From UBA1268 sp002694955 (GTDB taxonomy: Bacteria > Planctomycetota > Planctomycetia > Pirellulales > UBA1268), in contig JALCBP010000007.1 of NCBI GenBank assembly GCA_028066355.1, positions 6,488-70,487 of the forward strand: a stretch of DNA of 64,000 nt, in the 5' to 3' direction. How positions within the stretch are numbered: the stretch's first letter is position 1; each line of letters opens with the position of its first letter. Under the pieces are notes generated by a model. That model saw only the letters and a list, made by a program, of their open reading frames with translations. It had not been told where the DNA came from and did not search any database. Positions 28,750 through 37,949 of the stretch are shown here, piece by piece. The position numbers and the translations under genes were made by a program.

Positions 28750-29982
28750 CTACTGAGCGGTTTTTGGTAGGGCTGCAGTCGGATACGTTGACTGCCACCC
28801 TTGAGCATATTCGCCGGAAGGCACTTTCGTGAATGCTGGTTGCCAAGAATTTTGATTTTCCAACTTCTGCGGCCGGAATGGTGTTTTCTGGCTTACTGGC
28901 TTCCACGACGTGGTGTGACCAGTGGGCTCTAGAAGTTTTGGAAATGCTCTAGTAGATGTTGTTGGTCCATTACCAGGGAGCACGGGCATGTCACTATTAC
29001 CTCTTAGCGGTGTTCCGTATGAGTTTCCGATATTACTCGTTGAACTGCTCGATGCTGGCGGAATTGGTCGCAATGATGGTGAGGGAACAATTGTCTGAGA
29101 ATTATCTTGTTGTGGCGGTGATGGCTGGCCGTAACCATTGCCCACAGTATTACCCTTCCCTGATACATCGGGAGTAGCCGGAAGAGTTGCACCTGGATTG
29201 AGCGACTGCAAAGCACTTGAACCTTGGGATAACTCAGGAATTGGTTTGAGCGAGGGTGCCGGAGTTAATGTCGGTGGATTTGTCGGTTGTGGCTGGACCA
29301 AATTTTGTTGCGTCGGAGCATAGTTCCCACTCTGTGGCACTATTTGTTGCTGGTATGTACTACTGGGAGCCGCTGGCGGCAAAACTGGTTGTTGGGTCGG
29401 CACTGATGGCGACGCTGCCGTTCCAGAAGCACCCCAGGCTTGTGGAGTTGTTTGAGACGGAGTCGCGAAAGGACTAGCAGCAACGCCAGCTGGTCCAGGA
29501 ACAGTACCTACAGTAGCTGTCGTGCCTGCACCCGGCTGTACCTGAACATACTTAGTGGTGTAGACAGCCCGATATTGTGTGACTGGAACACTTACTGCCT
29601 TTTGAACGTAGTTTGTCACTTGCTCCATGCATTCAACCGGACAACCTGTGCACGGATCAATCTCACATGAGGGTCGATAGCATGTTACTGGCACACATTG
29701 ATATTGAGTCTGGTACGTTGTTTCTGGGACATAACTAACCTGTTGCGTAGGAACCATAACCGGCTGAGGTGGAGGTGCTGGAACTACAGCTGGTGCAACA
29801 ACAGGTGTTACAGGTGGAGGTGCTGGAACCGGTGCAACGGCATAAGCCGGAACCGCCGTCTTGAAGCAACCACACCCTGAAAAAAGTCCGGAAAGGCAAC
29901 ATTGTGCTTGAACAGAAGCTTGATTACCGATCAATATTCCGGTGAGAAAAAACACTGCTTTAAAAACATGCGGCAAACGCAT
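28750..29982 (-). CDS. Secreted Cys/Tyr/Pro-rich low-complexity protein, planctomycete type
   Basis: A 410-residue exported protein of unknown function. A signal peptide (AVFFLTGILIGNQASVQA) is followed by a Cys cluster (QCCLSGLFSGCGCF), a Pro/Val/Ala-rich segment (about 45-80), a Tyr/Cys region with repeated pairs such as VSYVPETTYQTQYQ and VPVTQYRAVYTTKYVQVQ (about 82-155), then 250 residues rich in Pro, Ser, Gln, Gly and Asn. The Tyr-rich block with spaced cysteines resembles proteins found in many planctomycete genomes. A cell-surface or cell-wall structural role is an inference. The ATG at 29982 has AAGGAG at 6 bases. polX begins 8 bp after its stop. Confidence 0.72.
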   Translation of the reverse strand: MRLPHVFKAVFFLTGILIGNQASVQAQCCLSGLFSGCGCFKTAVPAYAVAPVPAPPPVTPVVAPAVVPAPPPQPVMVPTQQVSYVPETTYQTQYQCVPVTCYRPSCEIDPCTGCPVECMEQVTNYVQKAVSVPVTQYRAVYTTKYVQVQPGAGTTATVGTVPGPAGVAASPFATPSQTTPQAWGASGTAASPSVPTQQPVLPPAAPSSTYQQQIVPQSGNYAPTQQNLVQPQPTNPPTLTPAPSLKPIPELSQGSSALQSLNPGATLPATPDVSGKGNTVGNGYGQPSPPQQDNSQTIVPSPSLRPIPPASSSSTSNIGNSYGTPLRGNSDMPVLPGNGPTTSTRAFPKLLEPTGHTTSWKPVSQKTPFRPQKLENQNSWQPAFTKVPSGEYAQGWQSTYPTAALPKTAQ

Positions 29983-30203
29983 CACTCTCTCCTTAGGACT
30001 GAAGTGACAGGCTGGACAAATAACCTTTTAATCCTGTCAACACTCTTACCCTAGGTTGCGATCACGAACTGCCGCTCCATAAAAATATCGTTTTGTTTGC
30101 TAAATTTTCTCATCTACGATGGTATATTTGATATTTCCGGTGTTATCGATACAAACAGATAGCTTCGCCCCTCTTAAACTTCTACCGTGATATTTTCAAA
30201 GCC

Positions 30204-30830
30204 TTATCCTGCATAGGTTTTTATTCGAGACTGTCTTTCATAATGGTCATAAAGTTCAAAAAATGCCTCTCTGAAATTCCCGGAATTTCGCTGAAGAACA
30301 TCGTGAAGCATTGCTCGACTAAATTTAATGTTCTTTGATCTCGACGATTTAGCCATAAGCTTATGAACTAGCTGGTGAAATGTTTTGGCGTCTGCTTCCA
30401 TATGCAGGAGAACAGGCCAACGATTCCACCACGGCACCTCATGCACGGTTAGAATGACACAAACACCACGGAAGTCTGCAATTTGACATAGAAACCACCC
30501 GAGAAAACCAAGTAGTTCCCAACTATCTATCGCAACAAGGCTCTGTTTTGGGTGGATTGTGGAGAATAATCTTATAACCCCTATTACATCAAGCCAAGAA
30601 CTGATCCGAAGACAATGAACATTCAGCCCTTGCCTTTTTGCAATAGAAACAAGATGACTAAGTATGGTTGATTTCCCACTGCCATGCGGACCACAAATAA
30701 TGGCACGATTGTCTATGCTGCAAAGCCTCAGAAGCAAAGAACTCAGAGATGTACTTGTCGACAACCAAGGTATTGCGCCTGGTCGGGTAAAACGTGTGGA
30801 AAATGGATTCTGGAAGACTAACGTACTCAT
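30204..30830 (-). CDS. Small P-loop ATPase of unknown function
   Basis: A 208-residue cytoplasmic protein. Walker A is GPHGSGKST at residues 47-55. A Walker B-like strand SLVAID ends at D102, followed by S rather than the usual E. A sensor-like strand VCVILTVHEVPWW follows. The C-terminal part is basic and helical (KSSRSKNIKFSRAMLHDVLQ, then a short DHYERQSRIKTY tail). It resembles small AAA/STAND-type or ATP-binding regulatory proteins, but I do not recognise the family. Its ATG follows the stop of the upstream gene directly (TAA ATG), so it is translated as part of the three-gene unit with the arrestin-like and DUF3592-like genes. Confidence 0.7.
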   Translation of the reverse strand: MSTLVFQNPFSTRFTRPGAIPWLSTSTSLSSLLLRLCSIDNRAIICGPHGSGKSTILSHLVSIAKRQGLNVHCLRISSWLDVIGVIRLFSTIHPKQSLVAIDSWELLGFLGWFLCQIADFRGVCVILTVHEVPWWNRWPVLLHMEADAKTFHQLVHKLMAKSSRSKNIKFSRAMLHDVLQRNSGNFREAFFELYDHYERQSRIKTYAG

Positions 30831-31322
30831 TTACTTATCGGCGTTGGCTGGTAGCCGGACTATCGGAACACTTCCTAGGAAAAAAATATGCTCCGAGACA
30901 AAATCTCGACCACTTCGGAAAAAGATTCGAATACGGACACACCACCTTATTTTTACAATAATTCCCTCGTATGATAATGGACTCAGAGGAAGGTCTGCCG
31001 CAAGAGCTCCGGTCAAATGATCTGTGCTCAATGACACTGACGATGCTTGGCTGCCATCTTTTCGCTTCTCGAGTTGAATTCGTTCAAAGAAAACAACACC
31101 TAGATCTTCTTCACCCTTTCCTTCTGTGTACCAGACGACCGATCGTTCAACAGCAGAAATACTCTGCGGGTCTATACCCTCTACGATGTAGTGTGCTCGA
31201 AGCTGATCACCACCGCTATATTGAATATTCTCACGATTGAAGGTGACACTTATTTTTGGATTGAGTTGAGTACGATAGGAACCTGACGTGTTCTGGTCCA
31301 TTGGTTTTGATTCTGTCAACAT
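30831..31322 (-). CDS. Arrestin-like beta-sandwich protein
   Basis: A 163-residue protein without a signal peptide. The pattern NPKISVTFNRENIQYSGGDQ at the start and SYEGIIVKIRWCVRIRI with a final EHIFFLGSVPIVRL strand resembles an arrestin-N or SpoOM-like beta-sandwich. The middle has AVERSVVWYTEGKGEEDLGV. The fold is inferred by eye only. The ATG at 31322 has GAGGA at a good distance; a GTG one codon upstream is possible. It starts 21 bp after the DUF3592-like gene and ends directly before the ATPase gene, so the three are almost certainly co-translated. Confidence 0.6.
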   Translation of the reverse strand: MLTESKPMDQNTSGSYRTQLNPKISVTFNRENIQYSGGDQLRAHYIVEGIDPQSISAVERSVVWYTEGKGEEDLGVVFFERIQLEKRKDGSQASSVSLSTDHLTGALAADLPLSPLSYEGIIVKIRWCVRIRIFFRSGRDFVSEHIFFLGSVPIVRLPANADK

Positions 31323-31343
31323 CACATTTTCCTCACATCCGTA

Positions 31344-32669
31344 TCAGGAGATTATCTTCTCCTCGCGGGCCGAGACATTCTCTGCCGGGAATACCACTAC
31401 TGGAAAAACTCTTACAAGTGCTGGCCAACGTTCCGGCATGCCCCGCAACACCAGTCTCCAACTCACGGTGTTATGGGTCGTAGAAAAAGAATGCATAGCG
31501 TCGGTCGGTAATTCTAATTGTACGTCTGCCTCAAATGGTGTACCTGGGAGTGGCTCGACATTGTTCCAGCGACGAATGAGTGACTGCCATACAACCTGAC
31601 GTTCTGTTCTGACGTCTGTACCTTGACGAAAAGTCGCTTGCTCTTCCAATTCTAGAAAAAGTTCTAACTTACGAAATGAAACTGAGCCGGCTTGTGACAA
31701 GAGAACTTGGTATTGATTGCTAGGGCGCAACGGATGGCCCGAAATTTCGACGTGTGTCGGGCCAATCGCAGTAATGAAAATAAGTTGCCTAAAAAAAAAG
31801 GCTACTGAAGCCACACCAACAATGATAAATGGGGCAAGAAGCCCAAGGAGCCACAAGTTTGCCTTGCCTCCAGCTATATCAAATCCAACATTCACTGCCA
31901 GCAGAATCACAACAACATTCCACAGTCCCGAGAAAAGCCCCGCTCCTATCAAGGACCATGCCTCAGGACTCTCTGTCGGCAAACGAAACCGTAGCATTGT
32001 ACCTGGTGAGTTGACCAGATTATCGCAGGCAGGAATTGTTGGAAAACCAACTGTTTCGGGGAGTGGGCTGGCTAATGTTTCCAAAATCCTACCAAATTGG
32101 GCTGCTTGACGTTCCTCCGAACGTCCCCAAGATTTTAATGAGTGAAGCAATCCTGTTATGCCGAAAGCAACAAGTGCACCTGGCAGCAAAAGTGCTAATA
32201 GCCAAAGCCACCAGTTATAACCTTGCTTGAGTACAACTGTTTCGAAGTTTTCCGGGTCGTACCAGCAACGCAGTTGGCTACCGAGTTCCCAGTCGTCTAA
32301 TTCATTAAGAGCAGATACTCTCGTCTCACTCGTTTCTGAAGAATGTACTGTATTCCAGGACTCAACCTTTTCTCCTTTAACTTCATACTGCACTAATAAC
32401 GCGGGTCGCCATGAATACTTCGCTCCCCCAAATACATCTCGAAGCGTATGGCGCGCCAATCCCTTACCAATAATCCGGCCATCAACTTCTATAAACTGAT
32501 TATTAATTCTCCATTCGGGAACAGCGACTCCTGCGAGCATTAGCACGCCAATAGTGAGTCCGGCCATGAGCAAAACTGTGTGATAAATTCCCTCACCCAG
32601 TGAACCCCAGACTGGGAGGCCAGTACGACGATTTCCTCGTTTCTTATTAAAAAATGTAGGCAGCCTCAC
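31344..32669 (-). CDS. DUF3592-like membrane protein
   Basis: A 441-residue membrane protein. After a short basic N-terminus there is one hydrophobic helix (about 32-52). An extracytoplasmic domain with VDGRIIGKG and ALLVQYEVKG ends in CWYDPENFETVVL, and the WYDPENP-like ending is typical of DUF3592 modules. Further helices follow (about 155-175 and two at 245-310), and the C-terminal 130 residues form a second soluble region. I chose the GTG at 32669, which has GGAG at 8 bases; a TTG 13 codons upstream lacks one. It leads the operon with the arrestin-like and P-loop genes. Function is unknown. Confidence 0.68.
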   Translation of the reverse strand: MRLPTFFNKKRGNRRTGLPVWGSLGEGIYHTVLLMAGLTIGVLMLAGVAVPEWRINNQFIEVDGRIIGKGLARHTLRDVFGGAKYSWRPALLVQYEVKGEKVESWNTVHSSETSETRVSALNELDDWELGSQLRCWYDPENFETVVLKQGYNWWLWLLALLLPGALVAFGITGLLHSLKSWGRSEERQAAQFGRILETLASPLPETVGFPTIPACDNLVNSPGTMLRFRLPTESPEAWSLIGAGLFSGLWNVVVILLAVNVGFDIAGGKANLWLLGLLAPFIIVGVASVAFFFRQLIFITAIGPTHVEISGHPLRPSNQYQVLLSQAGSVSFRKLELFLELEEQATFRQGTDVRTERQVVWQSLIRRWNNVEPLPGTPFEADVQLELPTDAMHSFSTTHNTVSWRLVLRGMPERWPALVRVFPVVVFPAENVSAREEKIIS

Positions 32670-32736
32670 AACTATTTCTCCAGGCAGCCCAGAGGTTGAC
32701 TCAAGCAAGCAAAAATTCTTTTCTTTTGCTGATTAC

Positions 32737-32760
32737 GGAGGATTATCATCACAATCCTCC
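32737..32760. other. Inverted repeat between alpha-CTD gene and DUF3592 operon
   Basis: GGAGGATT and AATCCTCC form a perfect 8-bp stem around an 8-base loop, in the 153-bp gap between the alpha-CTD stop and the DUF3592-like start. On the minus strand it is not followed by a T tract. It could be a weak terminator for the alpha-CTD gene or an operator for the operon. Confidence 0.4.
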
Positions 32761-32822
32761 AGATGTAGTAGGAGTCAGACCGGGTCTCATAAACCGCGTC
32801 AACATTTCCGCCGAAAAACTGT

Positions 32823-33125
32823 TTAAAGTGTATTCGACACTGCTTTACTTCGAGTTACAACAATGTCATCACCCGATTGTTGTTTTCGAAAAAAACCAAT
32901 CTTTTCAAGTGCCTTATAGACTTCTTCGAGAGTCTTTTCGCCGAAATTGGAAATACTTAACAAATCGGAGCGAGTACAGTTCAAAAGATCATGGACCGTG
33001 AAAATACCTTTTTCTTCAAGGCAATTTGTTGTCCGAACAGACAGTCCGATTTCAGCAGTGCTCATCTCTAACTTTTCAGAAAGTTCGTCTGATTTGGTCA
33101 AGCTTTTATATGGAATACGTGGCAT
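32823..33125 (-). CDS. Stand-alone RNA polymerase alpha C-terminal-domain protein
   Basis: A 100-residue protein made almost entirely of an alpha-CTD fold, with no alpha N-terminal domain. IGLSVRTTNCLEEKGIFTV followed by LLSISNFGEKTLEEVYKAL matches the two helix-hairpin-helix parts of alpha-CTD. Residues equivalent to E. coli R265, N268, G296 and K298 are kept (R31, N34, G62, K64), while K297 is E63 and S299 is T65. These residues contact UP-element DNA, so binding to A-tract DNA or to activators is plausible. The ATG at 33125 has GGGAGG at 6 bases. It could be a DNA-binding regulator or a competitor of the polymerase alpha-CTD. It is divergent from the helicase gene. Confidence 0.82.
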   Translation of the reverse strand: MPRIPYKSLTKSDELSEKLEMSTAEIGLSVRTTNCLEEKGIFTVHDLLNCTRSDLLSISNFGEKTLEEVYKALEKIGFFRKQQSGDDIVVTRSKAVSNTL

Positions 33126-33390
33126 GGGGTCCCTCCCGTGCAAAATAAGTTTTTGTGACTTAAGCCTAGTAAAATTTTTACCCAAAGGTCCATTTAGGGT
33201 TTTTGAAACGTTAGCCTACATTCTAACGCACCAACGGTATGTAAAAAGATTTTATCTTTCCAACAAATAATCGGTCCACTGAATATACTCAAAATAAATC
33301 TGTTTCGACTACTGCTCAGGTGCTGTGAAGTCAATTTCTTTGCGCCAGCGTGCTTAAAATTCCTACCAAAACCATTTTTAACGGGCAGCG

Positions 33391-35829
33391 ATGCCACGCA
33401 AACTACAAATTTCACTAGATTCTCTCAATCTGAGCCAACAAAAAGCTGCAAGGCACGTACATGGGCCACTTCTTGTTCTAGCGGGCCCAGGTAGTGGAAA
33501 AACTCGTGTTGTTACCCATCGGATAGCTCATCTCATCACACAAGGCATTCCAGCTCACCAAATCGTTGCTCTGACATTCACAAATAAAGCAGCTGATGAA
33601 ATGCGAAAGCGTGTTACCGACTTGGTTGGTCCACAACCGATTGAAATGGGAACATTTCATCGCTTTGCTGCCCGTTTATTGAGAAAACATGCTCGTCTTT
33701 GCGGGCTTACAAGTGATTACTCGATTCTTGATCCCGATGATTCGCACGCCGTACTCAAGCGGGCAACGAAAAAACTAGGGCTTTCGTTGAAACATACTCC
33801 AATAGGCAAATTAGCGAATACGATTAGCCGAGCAAAAAACGATCTTGTTACTCCAGAAGAATTTCAACCTCGCTGGGGTCGTCCAGCTGATGATATTGTC
33901 GTCAAAGTATGGCCGGCCTACCAAGAAATGCTGCTTGACTCGAATTCAGTCGACTTTGATGATTTATTGGTTCACACTGCACGATTATTGCTGAACAACC
34001 CAGATTTGCGACGTCAACTTGATGCCCACCATCGTTGGATCTTGGTAGATGAATACCAAGATACGAATGCCGTACAATATTGCATTCTTCGAGGTCTTTC
34101 GCTCGACCATCAACACCTCGCTGTCACCGGTGATCCTGACCAAGCCATCTATGGATGGCGCGGTGCGAGTATTCGAAACATACTTGAATTTGAGCGCGAC
34201 TACGCGGATGCTCGTGTCGTTACGCTTGAGCAGAACTATCGAAGTACTGCTAACATTCTTGGTACTGCTGATCGAGTCATTGCAAACAACAGCAATCGGA
34301 AGCAAAAGCAACTCAAAACTGATGCTGCTGAAGGAGAACCTGTTCGGGTTTTCCTTGATAGTACTAGCCGTGACGAAGCTGAACGTATCGCAACTGAGAT
34401 AGCTGAATCCATTCAAACCAAAAAATATCAGCCCAGAGATTTTTGCATTCTTTTCAGAACAAATGCACTTTCACGTTCCCTCGAAGTTGCGTTACGAAAT
34501 CGAAACGTCCCGTATCAGCTCGTTCGCGGCCTCGAGTTCTTCAAAAGAAGAGAAGTGCGAGACATCGTAGCCTGGCTCAGACTTCTCAGAAACCCGCGTG
34601 ACGATGAGGCCTTCTTGCGGATTGTTAATGTGCCACCAAGGGGTATTGGAAAACAGTCTTTAGATCGTCTTGCCGCATGGGCAGAACAACAACACATGTC
34701 TCTTCTGGACGCTACGAATCATGCAGCCGAGGTACCCGCACTCACTCGCCGGGCTATTGGAGCGTATGAAAAATTTGGGGTGCTCTTTCACCGGATACAG
34801 CAGGTACAGCAACAGTTGCACGGCGCTGTAGCACCTCTTGTAGAGGCAACTCTTGAACAAACTGGTTACCGTGATTTACTCGCTTCTGAAAAAGACGAAG
34901 AAGGAGATGAGCGGCTAGCCAATGTGGAAGAACTTATCACTGCGGCAAGGCAGGTTGATGAATCGTTTGAAGCCAAAATGCCAGATGATGATCCACTCAG
35001 TCAGTTTCTCGAGCAGACCGCCCTCGTTGCGGACACCGACATCTGGGATCCAACTGGAAATCAGGTTGCGCTGATGACTTTTCATGCATGTAAAGGGCTC
35101 GAGTTTCCGGTTGTTTACATGATCGCCCTTGAAGATGGAATTCTCCCTCATGAAAGAAGTCTCGATGACAATGATCAACTGGAGGAAGAAAGGCGACTTG
35201 TATTTGTTGGGATCACTCGTGGACAACAAGAAGTTCACGTGAGTGCATCAAGAATTCGAGACTACCGCGGTAATAAAAGAATCTCAGCACCGAGTGTCTT
35301 CCTAACCGAGATGCTGGGAAAGGAGTCGTACTTAGCCGGACCGGAAGCCCCAGCACTCAACGAGATGCCGTCCGACGAACACAACCAAGATGAAGGATTT
35401 TCAACTGACGCATTCGCTGACTACTTTTCGAAAGACGCGGGAACGAACTCCGAAAATCAACTGAATGAGGAAGACTTCTCAGGCACAACTAACGCTCAAA
35501 CACGACCTGATGGACTCGTTCTTGAAATTGATTCTGGTTTTGTTCAAGAGTTAGAACCCAACAGAAAACTGACAAAAAAAGAGGTGAAACGAGTGGCACC
35601 TGACCTGCATGAATCACCAGCAATTCAAACAGCAAATGAACTCAATAAAAAAATTAAAACTGATATCACGTTCGATGTCGGAGAACGGGTATTTCACGAA
35701 GAGTACGGCGAAGGCGTTCTTGAAAAAATTGGTGGCACAGGACACAAGTCTATTGGGACTGTACGATTCGAGGGTGCAGATAGAACAAGAAGATTTGTCC
35801 TTACACACGGCGCACTAAAGAAGATATAA
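33391..35829 (+). CDS. pcrA: UvrD/PcrA-type superfamily 1 DNA helicase
   Basis: An 812-residue 3'-5' helicase used in nucleotide excision repair, mismatch repair or replication restart. Walker A GPGSGKT is at 32-38. Motif II VDEYQDTN lies near 219, motif III GDPDQAIYGWRGA follows, then QNYRST and the C-terminal TFHACKGLEFPVVY (motif V; the usual S/A is C here) and VGITRGQQEV (motif VI). The last 60 residues (VFHEEYGEGVLEKIGG) form the tudor-like PcrA/UvrD C-terminal domain that binds RNA polymerase. An acidic spacer (about 645-720) separates it from the core. PcrA and UvrD cannot be told apart from sequence alone. Confidence 0.92.
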   Translation: MPRKLQISLDSLNLSQQKAARHVHGPLLVLAGPGSGKTRVVTHRIAHLITQGIPAHQIVALTFTNKAADEMRKRVTDLVGPQPIEMGTFHRFAARLLRKHARLCGLTSDYSILDPDDSHAVLKRATKKLGLSLKHTPIGKLANTISRAKNDLVTPEEFQPRWGRPADDIVVKVWPAYQEMLLDSNSVDFDDLLVHTARLLLNNPDLRRQLDAHHRWILVDEYQDTNAVQYCILRGLSLDHQHLAVTGDPDQAIYGWRGASIRNILEFERDYADARVVTLEQNYRSTANILGTADRVIANNSNRKQKQLKTDAAEGEPVRVFLDSTSRDEAERIATEIAESIQTKKYQPRDFCILFRTNALSRSLEVALRNRNVPYQLVRGLEFFKRREVRDIVAWLRLLRNPRDDEAFLRIVNVPPRGIGKQSLDRLAAWAEQQHMSLLDATNHAAEVPALTRRAIGAYEKFGVLFHRIQQVQQQLHGAVAPLVEATLEQTGYRDLLASEKDEEGDERLANVEELITAARQVDESFEAKMPDDDPLSQFLEQTALVADTDIWDPTGNQVALMTFHACKGLEFPVVYMIALEDGILPHERSLDDNDQLEEERRLVFVGITRGQQEVHVSASRIRDYRGNKRISAPSVFLTEMLGKESYLAGPEAPALNEMPSDEHNQDEGFSTDAFADYFSKDAGTNSENQLNEEDFSGTTNAQTRPDGLVLEIDSGFVQELEPNRKLTKKEVKRVAPDLHESPAIQTANELNKKIKTDITFDVGERVFHEEYGEGVLEKIGGTGHKSIGTVRFEGADRTRRFVLTHGALKKI

Positions 35830-36383
35830 CAATCCCACACAGCTGAACATCCTGCTGTCGAATAAATCTTGTTGAAATTTCCAACCAATGATCCAAAAAC
35901 TAAAAGCAATCTGTCACGATTACTGTTGCTATCATCGACTATACTTGAAATGAGCAACAATAGTGAGCACAGGTAATTCCTTATGTTCTTTTCATCGAAG
36001 TTCACACGCGCCCTCCGTTAAATCCTCTACATATGAGATGAATATTCACCAAACATTTTCAATACGGACAGCACAAACCACCAGTTCCAAAACATTTTAA
36101 GAAAATACGGTGGGTCAGACTCACGAAGTTCTAGATTAATTCAAAAACTGAAAATGCTACAATGATGAAGCAATTTGATCCGTCAGATAAATGTTTTTTC
36201 ATTACAAAATTACACCCGATGGGTTTTGTTTGAAAAATAGGTAGCGAATCGTAACAACTTTTCAGATCGACTCGACATAATCACGCATTTATAGTACTAC
36301 CGTCTTGTGTTGGAGTTTCTTTTTTAGTTCGGTCCACTGTTACACTGCACCATCTCGCTCACAACCTTCAATTTTCAAATCTG
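35830..36383. other. Intergenic region, no gene seen
   Basis: A 554-bp AT-rich stretch between the helicase and the flippase-like membrane protein, both on the plus strand. I found no tRNA-like fold, no ORF with protein-like composition and no strong hairpin. It probably contains the helicase terminator and the promoter of the downstream gene. Confidence 0.4.
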
Positions 36384-37415
36384 ATGTCGACGACTGTAAA
36401 ACATAGCTCTCCGTCGACTGAAAAAACGGATGATGCTATCAATCATTCGAGAAATAAAAGCAGACGAAAGATGTGGCTGAGCCTGACTTTTCGTGTGCTT
36501 GCGACATTTGCATTAGCGGCCTTCGTTCTACAGCGTATTGAATGGGATTCACTTGTCCATATCCTAAACGCTCTTCAATGGAAGTGGTTTATCGCTGGTC
36601 AAACAATTGCAATTACAATTCAAGTCGTTGCTGGCATTCGCTGGTCGGCACTTGCCAAGCCGATTGGATTCCTTCATTCTACGAGCTTTTTCATATGGCG
36701 TTTTTTCGAAGGCGTCTTTTTTAATCTTTGCCTTCCATCTTCAATCGGTGGTGACATTGTGAAGGCGTACAGGCTATCGGATACGAATAGAGGTCGCCTT
36801 CTTGCGGGGTGCACCATACTGGCCGATCGCCTAACCGGAGTCTCGGCACTGGGAATATTAGCGGGATCTGCACTGCTGTCACTTAAGTTTAATCTTTCGT
36901 TATCTTCTACAGTTGCTGTGGCCTCTGTTCTGCTTGCCTGTGTACTTCTTGGTTTTCGATTGACTATTGGCAATCTAGATCACTTTCTTGATTTACTTCC
37001 AACAACTCATCGGCTTCGTCAATTTCTCGCACAACTTCTGCCGTATCAGGTCCGCCCAAGCCTTATGGGAAAGGCTGTGGCCTGGAGTCTTATCGTACAA
37101 GTCGGTGCATCGCTTTCGGTGGGATTAATGGCCCGTGGTGTCGGCGTAGCGCTCGAGTGGATTACCTGGTTTTCTGTTGTTCCGTTAATTGCTTTAGCTA
37201 TTGTCTTGCCAATAAGCATTAACGGTGTTGGCATTCGCGAAGGAGGTATGGTTTTCCTACTTGGCCAATGGGGAGTTGCTGAAGAAAAAGCCGTCGCTGT
37301 AGGACTTCTTTGGTTTTTTGCAACAATCGTGACTGGGCTTTTTGGTGGAGTTCTTTTTTTAATAGACCGCCAGTCAACAAAAAGCGTTCTGGCAGATACA
37401 ACCTCAAGATCTTAG
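36384..37415 (+). CDS. LPG-synthase-TM/flippase-like integral membrane protein
   Basis: A 343-residue membrane protein of the MprF-type transmembrane family (formerly UPF0104/COG0392). About eight hydrophobic helices are visible after a polar 28-residue N-terminus. The family motif FFNLCLPSSIGGDIVKAYRL lies near residue 112-131 and the INGVGIREGG motif near 275-284. It lacks the cytosolic aminoacyltransferase domain of MprF. Members are thought to move lipids or support polyprenyl-linked glycan export. The ATG at 36384 is taken as the start. Its 3' end overlaps the convergent NUDIX gene by 12 bp. Confidence 0.85.
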   Translation: MSTTVKHSSPSTEKTDDAINHSRNKSRRKMWLSLTFRVLATFALAAFVLQRIEWDSLVHILNALQWKWFIAGQTIAITIQVVAGIRWSALAKPIGFLHSTSFFIWRFFEGVFFNLCLPSSIGGDIVKAYRLSDTNRGRLLAGCTILADRLTGVSALGILAGSALLSLKFNLSLSSTVAVASVLLACVLLGFRLTIGNLDHFLDLLPTTHRLRQFLAQLLPYQVRPSLMGKAVAWSLIVQVGASLSVGLMARGVGVALEWITWFSVVPLIALAIVLPISINGVGIREGGMVFLLGQWGVAEEKAVAVGLLWFFATIVTGLFGGVLFLIDRQSTKSVLADTTSRS

Positions 37416-37943
37416 CCAGTTATCGGTGAGGAATATTGCTGCTACCGTCTTTGCATCCTCAATCAAGCCACTGCTACACATCGCTACCGCTTCACTCCAT
37501 TGTACAACTCTTGGCTCAATACTTTCATTGGGCTCGAGCGCCTGAATTCCGCTTCGCAACCCTTTTGCCACAAAGAGATGCATTTTTTCATGTAAAATAC
37601 CAGGAGACATCCAGAGTTCACCAAGGCTTTGTAGAGTGTCTGCCTGATAGCCTGTCTCTTCACGAAGTTCCCGACTTGCTGCATCATGCAATGATTCAAC
37701 ACGATCAAGGGTGCCAGCAGGAATTTCAATGAGAGTCCTTCCAACCGCCGCACGAAATACATTTATTAGACAAACCCGTTCGTCATCGACAAACGGCACG
37801 ATACCCACACTTCCAGGGTGTTCAATAACATCTTTTGATCGAGAGCCTCCGTCACGACATTTTTCTACAATTCTTACAACACGGAAGCGATCTGACTCAA
37901 GAAGTTCGTCTCCTCCGAGTTTCTTAATTTTATATTTATCCAT
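37404..37943 (-). CDS. NUDIX hydrolase (ADP-ribose pyrophosphatase type)
   Basis: A 179-residue NUDIX protein. The NUDIX box runs from G77 to Y99 and matches Gx5Ex7REUxEExGU exactly (E83, R91, E92, E95, E96). The preceding GRTLIEIPAG strand and following ELWMSPGILHEKMHLFVA are typical of ADP-ribose pyrophosphatases (NudF/YffH-like), which cleave ADP-ribose and related sugar nucleotides. The exact substrate cannot be fixed from sequence. The gene starts 6 bp after the YgfZ-like stop on the same strand and is probably co-transcribed with it. Confidence 0.9.
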   Translation of the reverse strand: MDKYKIKKLGGDELLESDRFRVVRIVEKCRDGGSRSKDVIEHPGSVGIVPFVDDERVCLINVFRAAVGRTLIEIPAGTLDRVESLHDAASRELREETGYQADTLQSLGELWMSPGILHEKMHLFVAKGLRSGIQALEPNESIEPRVVQWSEAVAMCSSGLIEDAKTVAAIFLTDNWLRS

Positions 37944-37949
37944 ACAACC

